From assembly GCA_020436225.1 (NCBI GenBank), contig JAGQYE010000034.1, positions 1 to 55,009 of the forward strand: a stretch of DNA of 55,009 nucleotides, in the 5' to 3' direction. Source of the stretch: Bacteroidota bacterium (GTDB lineage Bacteria > Bacteroidota > Bacteroidia > Chitinophagales > JADIYW01). The position numbers were made by a program, and so were the translations under genes. Shown here in pieces: positions 33,845 to 43,206 of the stretch. The number at the start of each line of letters is the position of its first letter. Within the stretch, counting starts at the first letter, position 1. The notes beneath the pieces were generated by a model. The model saw only the letters and a program-made list of their open reading frames with translations. It did no database searches and was not told the origin of the DNA.

Positions 33845-34366
33845 TTAAACCAAACTTTGTATCGTTTTAAAATGATGTCGATTATGATAAAGCGTAAAAA
33901 ACAACATTTCTCGCACACTTAAAACACCAAGAATTGGATGCGGCATACAAAATTTATCTAAGTCTTCTTCTTTCCATTTGTCTATCGTTTTTATCAACGA
34001 CTCAAACGATTTTTTCCAAGTAGAATTAATCAATTTACGCGTAGGAAAATTACTTAATCTCGGTTGAAATGGTAGTGGCGCTTTGGCACCGGTATTTAAT
34101 TTTAATTGATATTTCCAAACCACTTCTTCATAATTCCAAGTCTTGCGTTTCGGTGCTTTATACACTTGCTTCAAAACAATTTTAGGCGTATTTAATCCGA
34201 GTGTGGTAATACTGTTTGAGATAGACAGGTGTTCAATATTTTGTGCAATACTCCATTTGCCGTTTTTACGTTGTTTATATTTCTGATTCTCCACTTGTTT
34301 TAAATAAGAATTGACTTCTTCAAAAAGTTGAATTAATGCTTGTTTGATTTCTTCTTTTGTGTTCAT
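33845..34366 (-). CDS. DinB-like (DinB_2) four-helix protein
   Basis: The 173-residue protein fits the DinB/YfiT-like superfamily of four-helix-bundle metal proteins. Expected metal ligands are His46 in NIEHLSIS and the C-terminal pair in LYHNRHHFKTI. The N-terminal helix KEEIKQALIQLFEEVNSYLKQV and RKNGKWSIAQNIEHL are typical of the DinB_2 type. Family members include thiol-dependent transferases, but most, including this one, have no known substrate. No signal peptide is seen. It is convergent with the MbnH-like gene. Confidence 0.78.
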   Translation of the reverse strand: MNTKEEIKQALIQLFEEVNSYLKQVENQKYKQRKNGKWSIAQNIEHLSISNSITTLGLNTPKIVLKQVYKAPKRKTWNYEEVVWKYQLKLNTGAKAPLPFQPRLSNFPTRKLINSTWKKSFESLIKTIDKWKEEDLDKFCMPHPILGVLSVREMLFFTLYHNRHHFKTIQSLV

Positions 34367-34418
34367 TTTTAGTATTATTGTAAAGCATTCTAAAGATAAA
34401 AATTAATTCACGCTTTTA

Positions 34419-36884
34419 TTGGAAATTCTAAAAAAATATAACGCTTTTGTTGAAGTGGTGTTGCCATTGAGTTTACCCAAACTCTATACGTACGCCATTC
34501 CTGAAGTATTGGAAAATGAAATACAAATAGGCAAAAGAGTAGAAGTGCAATTCGGAAAACAAAAGCTTTATGCCGCACTGGTTTATGCCATTCATCAACA
34601 GCCACCGACAGAATATATACCAAAAGAAATTTTAAATGTAATAGATGAGTTGCCTATCGTTACGCCAACTCAATTGAAATTATGGAATTGGATAGCCAAC
34701 TATTATATATGTACATTAGGCGACGTGATGCAAGCCGCTTTGCCTGCCTATTTTAAATTAGATTCTGAAACTTTTTTTGTAAAAAATCCAAATACGGAAA
34801 TTGATATTTTGCAATTGCCGGACGATGAATACTTAATTGCAGAAGCCTTAAATCATCAAGAAGAATTGAGTTTAAAAGATATTATTTCTATTCTTCAGAA
34901 AAAATCGATAAGTAAATCAATCAGGAATTTATTGTCAAATAAAGTTATCTATGTAAAAGAAACCTTACAAGAAAAATATACACCAAAGTTTGAAACTTTT
35001 GTGGAGTTGCATCCGCAATTTTCTATCGAAAAAAATCAACTAAAACAAGCATTTGAGTTGGTATCTAATTCACTTAAACAAGAAGCTATTTTATTAGCAT
35101 TTATAGATTTATATCAGCAAAACAAAACTATTACTCGCAAAGATTTATTGAAGAAATCCAATGCTGCTTCAAGAGTTTTAAATGCGATGTTAAAGAAAGA
35201 TATTTTTCTGTTGGAAGATAAAATTGTCAACAGAATTTCCGATGCAGAGATTGATTCAATCAGCCAATACAACTTATCATCCAATCAATCAAAGGCTAAA
35301 GAAGAAATTAGAAAATATTTTAGTGAGAAAGAGGTTGTCTTATTGCATGGTATTACATCAAGTGGAAAAACTTTAGTTTATATCGACTTAATCAAAGAAC
35401 AAATTGCTCAAGGCAAACAGGTCTTATTTCTATTGCCGGAAATTTCTTTAACTGTACAATTAGTGCAGCGATTAGAAAAAATGCTGGGAAAAATTGCAGT
35501 GTATCATTCAAAATTCAACAATGCCGAACGCATAGAAATTTGGAATGATGTATTACAAAATAAGGTTCAAGTTATAGTTGGCGCACGTTCTTCCGTTTTT
35601 CTACCTTTTCAAAATTTAGGCTTAGTAGTGGTGGATGAAGAACACGACAGCTCATACAAACAACAAGAGCCTGCTCCGCGCTATCATGCACGCGATACTG
35701 CAATTTATTTGGCATTGCAACATCAAGCAAAAGTAGTTTTAGGCTCAGCAACTCCAAGTATCGAAAGTTATGCTAATGCACAAATCAATAAATATGGATT
35801 GGTAAAATTGATGTCGAGATTTGGAGACGTTCATCCACCGGAAATTCAATTTATCAGCTTATCAGAAGCCAATAAAAAAAAGGAAATTGTAACTGGAATT
35901 TCTTTCTTGTTGCGCGATGAAATTCAACATACATTACAAGCAAAAAAGCAAGTTATTTTATTTCAAAATAGGCGCGGTTATGCGCCGTATATTGCTTGCT
36001 CGGATTGCAATTGGATTCCGCAATGTAAAAATTGCGACGTCAGTTTAACCTATCACAAATACACCAACGATTTGCGTTGTCATTATTGTGGTAGCACACA
36101 AACTTTAGTAACCACTTGCGTTGCGTGTGGCTCGCATCATTTGCAACAAAAAGGAATTGGTACGGAAAGAATTGAAGAAGATTTGAAAATTATTTTTCCG
36201 ACTGCACGAATTGGAAGGATGGATTATGATACTGTAAAAACTAAACATGGACATCATAAAATTATTGAAGCGTTTGAAGCAGGCGAATATGATATTTTAG
36301 TCGGCACGCAAATGGTAACGAAAGGCTTGGATTTTTCTAATGTGAGTTTAGTTGGTGTATTAAATGCTGATGCCTTGTTGGCTTATCCTGATTTTAGAGC
36401 GATAGAACGCGCGTATCAATTGTTGATGCAAGTAAGTGGACGTGCCGGCAGGCGAGATACTCGCGGAAAAGTGCTGATACAAATGGGAAATGTTCAACAT
36501 CCTTTAGTTGATTTTGTGTTGAATGAAAATTATGATGAATTTTTTAAAGTACAATGGAACGAGCGAAAGCAGTTTCATTATCCGCCGTTTTCGCGTTTAA
36601 TACGATTGACTGTAAAACACAAAGAGATAAAAACGTGTATAGAAGCTGCTACTAAAGTTGGTGATTATTTACATACTAAATATGTAGGTTGGATTGTTGG
36701 ACCCAATGTGCCTATAATTCAAAAAATCAATAACTATTATCTGCGAGATTTGCTGATAAAAATTCCAAGAAATTTTACTGAATTAAATAAAGTAAAAGGT
36801 GAAATTCAACAAGCCGTAAACGGCCTTTATCAATTTCAATCTTTTAAGCAAGTGCGTGTAATTATTGATGTAGATTGCTATTAA
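34419..36884 (+). CDS. priA: Primosomal protein N' (PriA helicase)
   Basis: PriA is the superfamily 2 helicase that reloads DnaB at stalled or recombined replication forks. The 821-residue chain has the 3'-DNA-binding N-terminus (FVEVVLPLSLPKLYTYAIP) and Walker A GITSSGKT. The DEEH box is VVDEEHDSSYKQQEPAPRYHARD, and LGSATPS and QVSGRAGRRDTRGKV are motifs III and VI. The zinc-binding insert has paired cysteines (CSDCNWIPQCKNCD and CHYCG...CVACG). The start is TTG at 34419: an in-frame stop lies 15 nt upstream and no ATG occurs until well inside the conserved N-terminal domain. It is convergent with the sugar transferase gene (4-nt gap). Confidence 0.94.
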   Translation: MEILKKYNAFVEVVLPLSLPKLYTYAIPEVLENEIQIGKRVEVQFGKQKLYAALVYAIHQQPPTEYIPKEILNVIDELPIVTPTQLKLWNWIANYYICTLGDVMQAALPAYFKLDSETFFVKNPNTEIDILQLPDDEYLIAEALNHQEELSLKDIISILQKKSISKSIRNLLSNKVIYVKETLQEKYTPKFETFVELHPQFSIEKNQLKQAFELVSNSLKQEAILLAFIDLYQQNKTITRKDLLKKSNAASRVLNAMLKKDIFLLEDKIVNRISDAEIDSISQYNLSSNQSKAKEEIRKYFSEKEVVLLHGITSSGKTLVYIDLIKEQIAQGKQVLFLLPEISLTVQLVQRLEKMLGKIAVYHSKFNNAERIEIWNDVLQNKVQVIVGARSSVFLPFQNLGLVVVDEEHDSSYKQQEPAPRYHARDTAIYLALQHQAKVVLGSATPSIESYANAQINKYGLVKLMSRFGDVHPPEIQFISLSEANKKKEIVTGISFLLRDEIQHTLQAKKQVILFQNRRGYAPYIACSDCNWIPQCKNCDVSLTYHKYTNDLRCHYCGSTQTLVTTCVACGSHHLQQKGIGTERIEEDLKIIFPTARIGRMDYDTVKTKHGHHKIIEAFEAGEYDILVGTQMVTKGLDFSNVSLVGVLNADALLAYPDFRAIERAYQLLMQVSGRAGRRDTRGKVLIQMGNVQHPLVDFVLNENYDEFFKVQWNERKQFHYPPFSRLIRLTVKHKEIKTCIEAATKVGDYLHTKYVGWIVGPNVPIIQKINNYYLRDLLIKIPRNFTELNKVKGEIQQAVNGLYQFQSFKQVRVIIDVDCY

Positions 36885-36888
36885 TCTT

Positions 36889-38250
36889 TTATTTTCCTTT
36901 TCCTTTCCATAGGATAATAACTGTATAAATCAAGATTTTGATATCTAATAAAATGGAAATATTTTCTATATAAAGAATGTCATAACGCATACGTTGAAGC
37001 ATTTCTTCGATAGTTGATGCATAGCCGAATTTTACCATTCCTAAAGAAGTAATGCCGGGTTTTACGCGATGTAAAAGCTGATATTGTGGTGCAACTTTCA
37101 CGAGTTGGTCGATATAATATTGTCGTTCCGGACGAGGCCCAACCAAACTCATATCACCTTTAACAACATTCCAAAGTTGAGGTAACTCATCAATTCTATA
37201 TTTGCGCATAAATCGCCCGAAAGTGGTAATGCGTTTATCATTTTCTGATGATAACATTGGTGTGTCATGCTCCGCATTTTCTATCATAGAACGAAATTTG
37301 ATAATGGAAAATTTATTGCCATTTAAACCAATGCGATTTTGTAGAAAGAAGATAGAACCTTTAGATGATACTTTTACTTTTATGGCGATAAGAAACAAAA
37401 TCGGTGAAAGAAAAATCAAACCTAAAACAGATACAATCACATCAACACAGCGCTTGGAAATTTTCTTCCAAGGTGTCAATAATTCATTCGGTATTTCAAA
37501 AAAGGTAGAACCAAAAATCGCTTGTGTTTTAAACTTTCCAGAAATGATATCTACTTCATTCGGTAAGATTTGTATCGTTTTATTCTTGTTTAGAAAATAG
37601 AAAATATATTTTTCAAGTTCAAGAGCATCTATTTTATCAATAGCTAAAATAACTTCATCGTATTCTTTTATTGAAGATGATATTGCTTGTAAAGTCGATT
37701 CTTGTGAATGTGATTCTGTATCAACAAGAATTTGATGAACAATTTTATAAGGTAATTTTACTTTCGATTGTTGTATGTCCGTTTCTATCTTTTTAATATT
37801 TTCTGAAGAAGCGATTAATAAAGTAGCGATGTATTGTTTGCCGGCAATAATTTGTGCTTTGGTGTAATATAAAACACACATTCTAAAAAAAATAGTACAG
37901 CAAAAATGGATAATCAGAAAAATAAAAAATAGTTGATAGTAATCTTTATAATGATGAATGATGTCATTCAACATTAAACTAAAGAATAAAATTATTCCAC
38001 CAAAAAATGTTTGCAAAATACTTCTATTTAGCTCAATTAATCTCGACTTCTTTAATAGATTGGTGTAGGTATTGTCCATGAAATAATACAATAACCAAGC
38101 CAATGGAATAATTAAAATTCCTAATAAAAAATTATTGTCAGAAAAAACAATGGAAAAATGAATCGGATTTTGTTCAATGCTAAATTTCCGAAATGTAAAA
38201 AAACAAAACCAAGATAAAATTGCTGATATATAATCAGCAATTACATACAT
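36889..38250 (-). CDS. Polyprenyl glycosylphosphotransferase (undecaprenyl-phosphate sugar transferase)
   Basis: The enzyme transfers a sugar-1-phosphate to undecaprenyl phosphate to start exopolysaccharide or O-antigen units. From the ATG at 38250 it has 453 residues. There are about four N-terminal membrane helices, a CoA-binding-like middle part, one more helix (VDVIVSVLGLIFLSPILFLI) and the C-terminal Bac_transf domain with FSIIKFRSM, DELPQLWNVVKGDMSLVGPRPE and HRVKPGITSLGM. The in-frame ATG at 38295 overlaps the -7 element (38285-38292) and would precede the transcription start, so I prefer 38250. No other polysaccharide genes lie beside it. Confidence 0.9.
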   Translation of the reverse strand: MYVIADYISAILSWFCFFTFRKFSIEQNPIHFSIVFSDNNFLLGILIIPLAWLLYYFMDNTYTNLLKKSRLIELNRSILQTFFGGIILFFSLMLNDIIHHYKDYYQLFFIFLIIHFCCTIFFRMCVLYYTKAQIIAGKQYIATLLIASSENIKKIETDIQQSKVKLPYKIVHQILVDTESHSQESTLQAISSSIKEYDEVILAIDKIDALELEKYIFYFLNKNKTIQILPNEVDIISGKFKTQAIFGSTFFEIPNELLTPWKKISKRCVDVIVSVLGLIFLSPILFLIAIKVKVSSKGSIFFLQNRIGLNGNKFSIIKFRSMIENAEHDTPMLSSENDKRITTFGRFMRKYRIDELPQLWNVVKGDMSLVGPRPERQYYIDQLVKVAPQYQLLHRVKPGITSLGMVKFGYASTIEEMLQRMRYDILYIENISILLDIKILIYTVIILWKGKGK

Positions 38251-38284
38251 TAAAATACCTTTATTTGCACTTTTATACACTAAA

Positions 38285-38292
38285 CAAAAATA
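38285..38292 (-). promoter_or_regulatory. -7 element of the sugar transferase gene
   Basis: The minus strand reads TATTTTTG, an exact TAnnTTTG match ending 34 nt before the ATG at 38250. It overlaps the alternative ATG at 38295 and so decides the start. Confidence 0.55.
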
Positions 38293-38349
38293 CAAATTAA
38301 TCGCACTTTTTATGGTTACTACTGTTAAATGTATCGGAGAGTTGCTAAG

Positions 38350-38976
38350 TTAGCCGATTGTGTACCAAATACCAAAGAAATGTAAAACGCTACCGGCTAA
38401 AACAAATAAGTGCCAAACTGCATGATGATAAGTATAGCGTTTCCAAGCATAAAAAATAACGCCCAATAAATAACTTAGTCCACCCAATAGAATAAATAGT
38501 AAAACTTTGTCTGAAGTGTAGTGCATTATTGTATTAATCTCTGTTAATCCTATACAACCCATTACAACATAAGCAATAGTTGAAATGGTGTCGTATTTTC
38601 CGGTAAGGAAAAGCTTATTAATAGTTCCAATCAAAACCATACTCCAAATGACAATCAATAGCCACATAATTTCTTGGAATGGAATCGTCTGCATTAACAA
38701 CGCTGTATAAGTGCCGGCAATTAAATAATAAATGCTGATATGGTCGGCAATGCGTAAAATTCCTTTCGCTTTTGTATGAGTGATAGCATGATAAAATGTG
38801 GAACTTAAATAAACGGCTGATAAACCAATTGAGAAAAATATCAAACCTACTAATTTATAATTAACTTCGTAGTGAGAAACTTTGACGAATAAAATAGGAA
38901 TTAAAGTGGCAAATGTTATAAAACCAATACCATGCGTAACGGCATTTGCGATTTCTTTTTTAATTTCTATTTTCAT
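38350..38976 (-). CDS. Hemolysin III / PAQR family membrane protein
   Basis: The 208-residue protein has seven predicted membrane helices, the PAQR family topology. Conserved residues are in EIANAVTHGIGF (His near residue 15), LSSTFYHAITHTKAKGILRIADHISIYYLIAGTYT (Ser, His and Asp metal-site residues, about 58-92) and the C-terminal HHAVWHLFVLAGSVLHFFG with further His ligands. PAQR proteins bind zinc and may be hydrolases or receptors. The haemolysin name comes from one Bacillus member and should not be taken as function. It is divergent from the sulfatase gene. Confidence 0.92.
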   Translation of the reverse strand: MKIEIKKEIANAVTHGIGFITFATLIPILFVKVSHYEVNYKLVGLIFFSIGLSAVYLSSTFYHAITHTKAKGILRIADHISIYYLIAGTYTALLMQTIPFQEIMWLLIVIWSMVLIGTINKLFLTGKYDTISTIAYVVMGCIGLTEINTIMHYTSDKVLLFILLGGLSYLLGVIFYAWKRYTYHHAVWHLFVLAGSVLHFFGIWYTIG

Positions 38977-39009
38977 TTTTAATTTTAGAAAGAATAAAGA
39001 TACAGATTA

Positions 39010-40650
39010 ATGTCAAAAAAAATAGTTAAAAGAATTGCATGTTGTATTATGATTCCTTTAATGGTTTGTGTTTTTTTTGTTGCATGCTATCCATTGTCCA
39101 CCGGAGCAACACGTTGGCGCATAAAATTTGATAAAGATGTAATTAAAGAGAAGAAAGAATTTTTAAGTGAGCCTTTTCTGGTAAATGAGAAATTACCCAA
39201 CATCATCTTAATTGTTGCTGATGATTTAGGCATGAATGATGTTAGCTGTTACGGCAACTCTATTGTTGAAACACCTAATATAGATAGTTTGGCAGCAGAA
39301 GGCATTAGATGTACAGAAGCTTATGTGTCTTCAGCAGTTTGTGCACCTTCACGTTGTGGTATACTTACCGGAAGATATCAGCAACGTTGCGGTTTCGAAA
39401 CACAACAAATGGAATATTATCCAACTAACTTGATTGAATTTCTTACCGGAAAATATATCTCTCAGAAAGATACCAATTGGGTGGTTGCCACCAAACCGCG
39501 TTATCCGTATGAATGGCAAATTGCCAAGCAAGGCGTGCCACCAACAGAAATTACACTCGCAGAATTTTTGAAGAAAGCAGATTATGCAACAGGCATCATT
39601 GGGAAATGGCACTTGGGTAAAAATCCGAAATTAAATATTCCGAATGTACGTGGATTCGATTACCAGTTTGGTTGTTATGGTGCATTTACTTTATATGCCG
39701 AAAATGCTGTTCAAGAAGATATAGTCAACTATAAACGTCAGTCGTTTTCTGCCAAATATCAATGGGATATGGCTCGACGCGACGACGCCATGATTTATGA
39801 AAACAATCATAAAATAAAACACGAAAGCCAATATCTAACAGATGCCATCCGAGACCGTTCTCTTCGATTCATTGAGCAAAATAAAGATAAACCCTTCTTT
39901 TTATATATTCCTTTTACGGCTGTACATGAGCCTTATCAAGCTAAGTTGGACAAATATGTAAAAGAATATTACAAAGTAAAAGACAAGAAAAAAGCGGTTT
40001 ATAATGCCATTATTCGTTCTATGGATGATGCTATTGGCGTAATACAACAAGAAATAAAAACCTTAGGCTTGGAAGAAAATACACTGTTTATTTTCTTGAG
40101 TGATAATGGCTCTGCATCTTATACAGGCGTTACCAGCAATAAGCCTTTAAAAGGTGGAAAGTTGACGTTATTCGAAGGTGGAATTAATATTCCTTTTATT
40201 ATAAAATGGAAAAATCATCTACCGGAAAATAAAGTATATGAACAACCCATCAGTTCTTTAGATATTTTTTCTACAGTAGCAGCAATTACTCATTTACCAT
40301 TGCCAACCGACCGAGTTTATGACGGCGTTAATTTGATTCCTTATCTTTTAAATGAAAATACTTCTGCTCCACACGAAGAATTATTTTGGAGAATAGATCA
40401 TGTGCATGCTATCCGTAAAGGTGATTATAAATTGATTTATAGTACACGAGATAAATGGAGAGAATTATACAATTTAAAAACCGACAAAGGTGAACAAGAT
40501 AACTTGATTCAGGAAATGCCCGAAAAAGCAAATGAATTAGATAGTGTGCTTAAAAATTGGGAAAATGATTTGCCTGCAAAACCTATGTGGCCTCGAATTA
40601 TGGATTATAAATTTATTATTGATGGGAAGACTTATTTGTTTCCGGCTTAA
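39010..40650 (+). CDS. Cys-type sulfatase, predicted lipoprotein
   Basis: The 546-residue protein hydrolyses sulfate esters of an unknown substrate. The motif C111-A-P-S-R115, within SAVCAPSRCGILTGRY, is the Cys-type sulfatase signature; Cys111 must become formylglycine. Metal ligands include Asp71-Asp72 in NIILIVADDLGMNDVSCYG, and later FLSDNGSASYTG carries the conserved Asp-Asn. A signal region with FFVACYPLS suggests a lipoprotein anchored at Cys26, so it acts in the periplasm or at the surface. The FGE gene follows after 11 nt and is its likely maturase. Confidence 0.93.
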   Translation: MSKKIVKRIACCIMIPLMVCVFFVACYPLSTGATRWRIKFDKDVIKEKKEFLSEPFLVNEKLPNIILIVADDLGMNDVSCYGNSIVETPNIDSLAAEGIRCTEAYVSSAVCAPSRCGILTGRYQQRCGFETQQMEYYPTNLIEFLTGKYISQKDTNWVVATKPRYPYEWQIAKQGVPPTEITLAEFLKKADYATGIIGKWHLGKNPKLNIPNVRGFDYQFGCYGAFTLYAENAVQEDIVNYKRQSFSAKYQWDMARRDDAMIYENNHKIKHESQYLTDAIRDRSLRFIEQNKDKPFFLYIPFTAVHEPYQAKLDKYVKEYYKVKDKKKAVYNAIIRSMDDAIGVIQQEIKTLGLEENTLFIFLSDNGSASYTGVTSNKPLKGGKLTLFEGGINIPFIIKWKNHLPENKVYEQPISSLDIFSTVAAITHLPLPTDRVYDGVNLIPYLLNENTSAPHEELFWRIDHVHAIRKGDYKLIYSTRDKWRELYNLKTDKGEQDNLIQEMPEKANELDSVLKNWENDLPAKPMWPRIMDYKFIIDGKTYLFPA

Positions 40651-40661
40651 TTGCTTATGTC

Positions 40662-41654
40662 TTGAATAAATTAATCAACATAAAAGAAAAATTCTCTATA
40701 TATATATTGGTGATATTTTGCCAGATGATGCTTGTTGCTTGTCAACAAAAAATTGCAGAAATAGAAGGAATGGTTTATATAAAATCAGCAACTTTTGAAA
40801 TGGGTGGAGATAATAATCAAGCACGTCAAGATGAATTGCCTAAACATCAAGTTAAATTACATGCCTATTATATAGATGCTACAGAAGTAACCAATGCTCA
40901 ATTTAAAAAATTTGTAGAAGCAACACATTACGTAACAACAGCAGAAAAAGATTTTGAGTATATCGATGAGCATGGAATTAAACAAACACAAAAAGCAGGT
41001 TCTTTGGTATTTAACCAACTGAAAAAAGGAGAGGTGGCTAATCCAAACACTTGGTGGACTTTTGTTGAAGGCGCCAATTGGAAACATCCACAAGGTCCAA
41101 ATTCTTCTATTGAAGGGAAAGATAATTATCCGGTTGTACAAGTTTCTTGGCTCGATGCACAAGCATATTGTAAATGGAGTGGAAAGCGTTTGCCAACAGA
41201 AGCCGAATGGGAATATGCTGCTCGAGGTGGATTAGTCAATAAAATTTATCCTTGGGGAAATGCAAGCGTAAATTATGGAAAACCAAAATGCAATAGCTGG
41301 GATGGCGATTTCCCATTTCAAAATACAAAGTATGATAATTACGTTTCTATAGCGCCGGTTCGTTCATTTACTCCAAATGCTTATGGTTTATATGATGTTG
41401 CCGGAAATGTTTGGGAATGGTGCAACGATTGGTATGATGCTAATTTTTATGCAACTTGCAATGCAAAGGGAATAGTAGAAAATCCGGAGAATACAATACA
41501 AAATCCGGAAAATGAAAAAGTAATTAGAGGTGGCTCTTTTTTGTGTAACGATAGCTATTGTTCAGGTTTTCGAGTAGCATCAAGAATGAAAACAACTATG
41601 GAAACAAGTTTAGAACACACAGGTTTTAGGTGTGTTAAAGATGTAGAGAAATGA
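40662..41654 (+). CDS. Formylglycine-generating enzyme (SUMF1/FGE family), predicted lipoprotein
   Basis: FGE oxidises the Cys of CxPSR in sulfatases to formylglycine. The 330-residue protein has the family blocks MVYIKSATFEMGGD, YYIDATEVTNAQFKKFVEAT, YPVVQVSWLDAQAYCKWSGK, RLPTEAEWEYAARGG, NAYGLYDVAGNVWEW and VIRGGSFLCNDSYCSGFR. Both catalytic cysteines of true FGEs are present (Cys295 and Cys300), whereas structural relatives such as GldJ/GldK lack them. The N-terminus has a signal ending LVACQQK, so it should be an exported lipoprotein that modifies the sulfatase after export. The start is TTG at 40662; no ATG is available before the signal. Its TGA overlaps the next ATG. Confidence 0.88.
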   Translation: MNKLINIKEKFSIYILVIFCQMMLVACQQKIAEIEGMVYIKSATFEMGGDNNQARQDELPKHQVKLHAYYIDATEVTNAQFKKFVEATHYVTTAEKDFEYIDEHGIKQTQKAGSLVFNQLKKGEVANPNTWWTFVEGANWKHPQGPNSSIEGKDNYPVVQVSWLDAQAYCKWSGKRLPTEAEWEYAARGGLVNKIYPWGNASVNYGKPKCNSWDGDFPFQNTKYDNYVSIAPVRSFTPNAYGLYDVAGNVWEWCNDWYDANFYATCNAKGIVENPENTIQNPENEKVIRGGSFLCNDSYCSGFRVASRMKTTMETSLEHTGFRCVKDVEK

Positions 41655-42361
41655 AAAGTTTAAGGATTATAATTACGCTTATTTTGTTGACTAATGCTCA
41701 TTTCTTATGGGCACAAGAGGATAGTTCAGGTGTTGAATTTGATATTTATAAAAAAGAACGTAAACCACTTTTTTTCAAAACAGGCAGCAGATTGCATTTG
41801 CAGATTGGTGGCCAAGTGGGCGCTCACTTAAATTATTTTCGATATAAAAATGGAATTCAGAGTGATGAATCTGCCGGTTATCAAGGTGGTTTCTTTTTTC
41901 GTGTTAGCAGACAAAGAGCTTTTGTTCAATTTGAATTGAACTTCTTGCGCTCAAGAGTATTTTTAAAGAATGGTATTTTTAATAGCGAAATCAACCATAA
42001 TATTCCGTTCGACCAATTAAATTTAAAATATCATACAGTTGGAATGCCGGTTATTTTTGGCGCTTATGCCGTGAAAAATCCTTTATATAAATTGAGATTT
42101 TACACAGGAATTGAAGCTGAATTTTTGACTAAAGTAAATGCAACAATAGTACAGAATAACAACGAAGTCTATCGTTTGGAACGAAAGGAAAAAAGACAGA
42201 TTTTCAGAAATACACAGTTTAGCTATCAAGTAGGAATGGGCATGGATATTGCCTTGTTTATCTTTGATGTGAAATATAGCTTAGGAATGCGCAGTTTGTT
42301 TAAAGAAGATTATCGTACTCAAACACACTTATTTCAATTCACTGTTGGAGCCATCTTTTAA
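41651..42361 (+). CDS. Outer-membrane beta-barrel protein (PorT-like)
   Basis: The 236-residue protein has a Sec signal peptide (LILLTNAHFLWAQ) and a chain of amphipathic strands with alternating hydrophobic residues (LHLQIGGQVGAHLNYF, GGFFFRVSRQRAFVQFELNF, LRFYTGIEAEFLTKV, SYQVGMGMDIALFIFDVKYSLGM). It ends in an aromatic-type C-terminus (FQFTVGAIF), as expected for an 8- to 10-strand outer-membrane barrel of the PorT-like group. Its ATG overlaps the FGE stop codon by 4 nt, so sulfatase, FGE and barrel are one operon. The barrel may carry the sulfated ligand or be an assembly partner; its role is unknown. Confidence 0.78.
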   Translation: MKSLRIIITLILLTNAHFLWAQEDSSGVEFDIYKKERKPLFFKTGSRLHLQIGGQVGAHLNYFRYKNGIQSDESAGYQGGFFFRVSRQRAFVQFELNFLRSRVFLKNGIFNSEINHNIPFDQLNLKYHTVGMPVIFGAYAVKNPLYKLRFYTGIEAEFLTKVNATIVQNNNEVYRLERKEKRQIFRNTQFSYQVGMGMDIALFIFDVKYSLGMRSLFKEDYRTQTHLFQFTVGAIF

Positions 42362-42424
42362 ATTTTAACGATTTATTTTTATTTTTAGTATTACATATTT
42401 CAATCTACTTGCTACTTTAGCGTT

Positions 42425-42817
42425 ATGTCAGAATATTTATTTACTTATGGCACACTTCGGATAAATCAAAATCACCCAATGGCTACTTTCTTGGAAGAGA
42501 ATGCAAAGTTAGTCGGCTTAGCATTAATTTCTAATGCAAAATTGTATAGAATAGATTGGTTTCCGGCAATGATTTCTTCGGCGATTGAAACCGACCAAGT
42601 AGTTGGCGATTTATTCGAAATAAATGAAAATATTAATTGGAAATTAATAGACGAATATGAAGGAATAGGAATTGGTGAGCCACCTTATGAGTATAAACGT
42701 GTTAAGGTACAAGTAACAACTGAAACTCGAGTGATTGAAAGTTGGGCATATTTTTATAACTTACCATTACCTGCCGATGCAGAACTCATCGAGTCCGGTG
42801 ATTTTTTGAATCCTTAA
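42425..42817 (+). CDS. Gamma-glutamylcyclotransferase-like protein (GGCT/AIG2 fold)
   Basis: The 130-residue protein has the family start LFTYGTLRINQNHPM, which binds the substrate carboxylate, then GDLFEINENINWKLIDEYEGIG with the catalytic-type Glu, and YEYKRVKVQVTTETRVIESWAYFYN. Members hydrolyse gamma-glutamyl amines or peptides to 5-oxoproline; the exact substrate is not known. TACTTTAG (42413-42420), a one-mismatch -7 element, ends 4 nt before the ATG. The next small gene follows after 17 nt. Confidence 0.85.
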   Translation: MSEYLFTYGTLRINQNHPMATFLEENAKLVGLALISNAKLYRIDWFPAMISSAIETDQVVGDLFEINENINWKLIDEYEGIGIGEPPYEYKRVKVQVTTETRVIESWAYFYNLPLPADAELIESGDFLNP

Positions 42818-42834
42818 AAACATTTCAAAATGAA

Positions 42835-43107
42835 ATGCGTTTGATAAGTATGAGAAGATACATGTTTTTATTGCTGACTATATTTGGGCTTACAATGTTT
42901 TCTTATGCACAAGATACGTTAGTACAAAAATTGCCTAACCAACTTATGGCAATCTCATTTAAACAATCTTTCCAACAAGCTACTACAATCGATTCTTTAA
43001 AAATGAAAATCCCTAAATATAAACAAGGTATTATTTGTGATTTTGAAGATAAGTTAAATAGGAAAAAAATCCCGTTAGATTTCTCTTTAGGAAAAAATCA
43101 ATATTAA
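42835..43107 (+). CDS. Small hypothetical secreted protein
   Basis: The frame encodes 90 residues with a good Sec signal peptide (RRYMFLLLTIFGLTMFSYAQ) and a short mature part of about 60 residues without recognisable domains (LVQKLPNQLMAISFKQSF, then CDFEDKLNRKKIPLDFSLG). A second ATG at 42850 (MRRYMF) makes a more usual signal length and may be the true start. The signal peptide supports a real gene; the function is unknown. It may be co-transcribed with the GGCT-like gene. Confidence 0.6.
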   Translation: MRLISMRRYMFLLLTIFGLTMFSYAQDTLVQKLPNQLMAISFKQSFQQATTIDSLKMKIPKYKQGIICDFEDKLNRKKIPLDFSLGKNQY

Positions 43108-43206
43108 TTGCCAAAAATACCTTCTACTACATTAAAAAATTCTTTAGCTAAAAAAATAACTTACTACCTGAATACACAACTCACATCGATTACTTAATTT
43201 CGCCTT

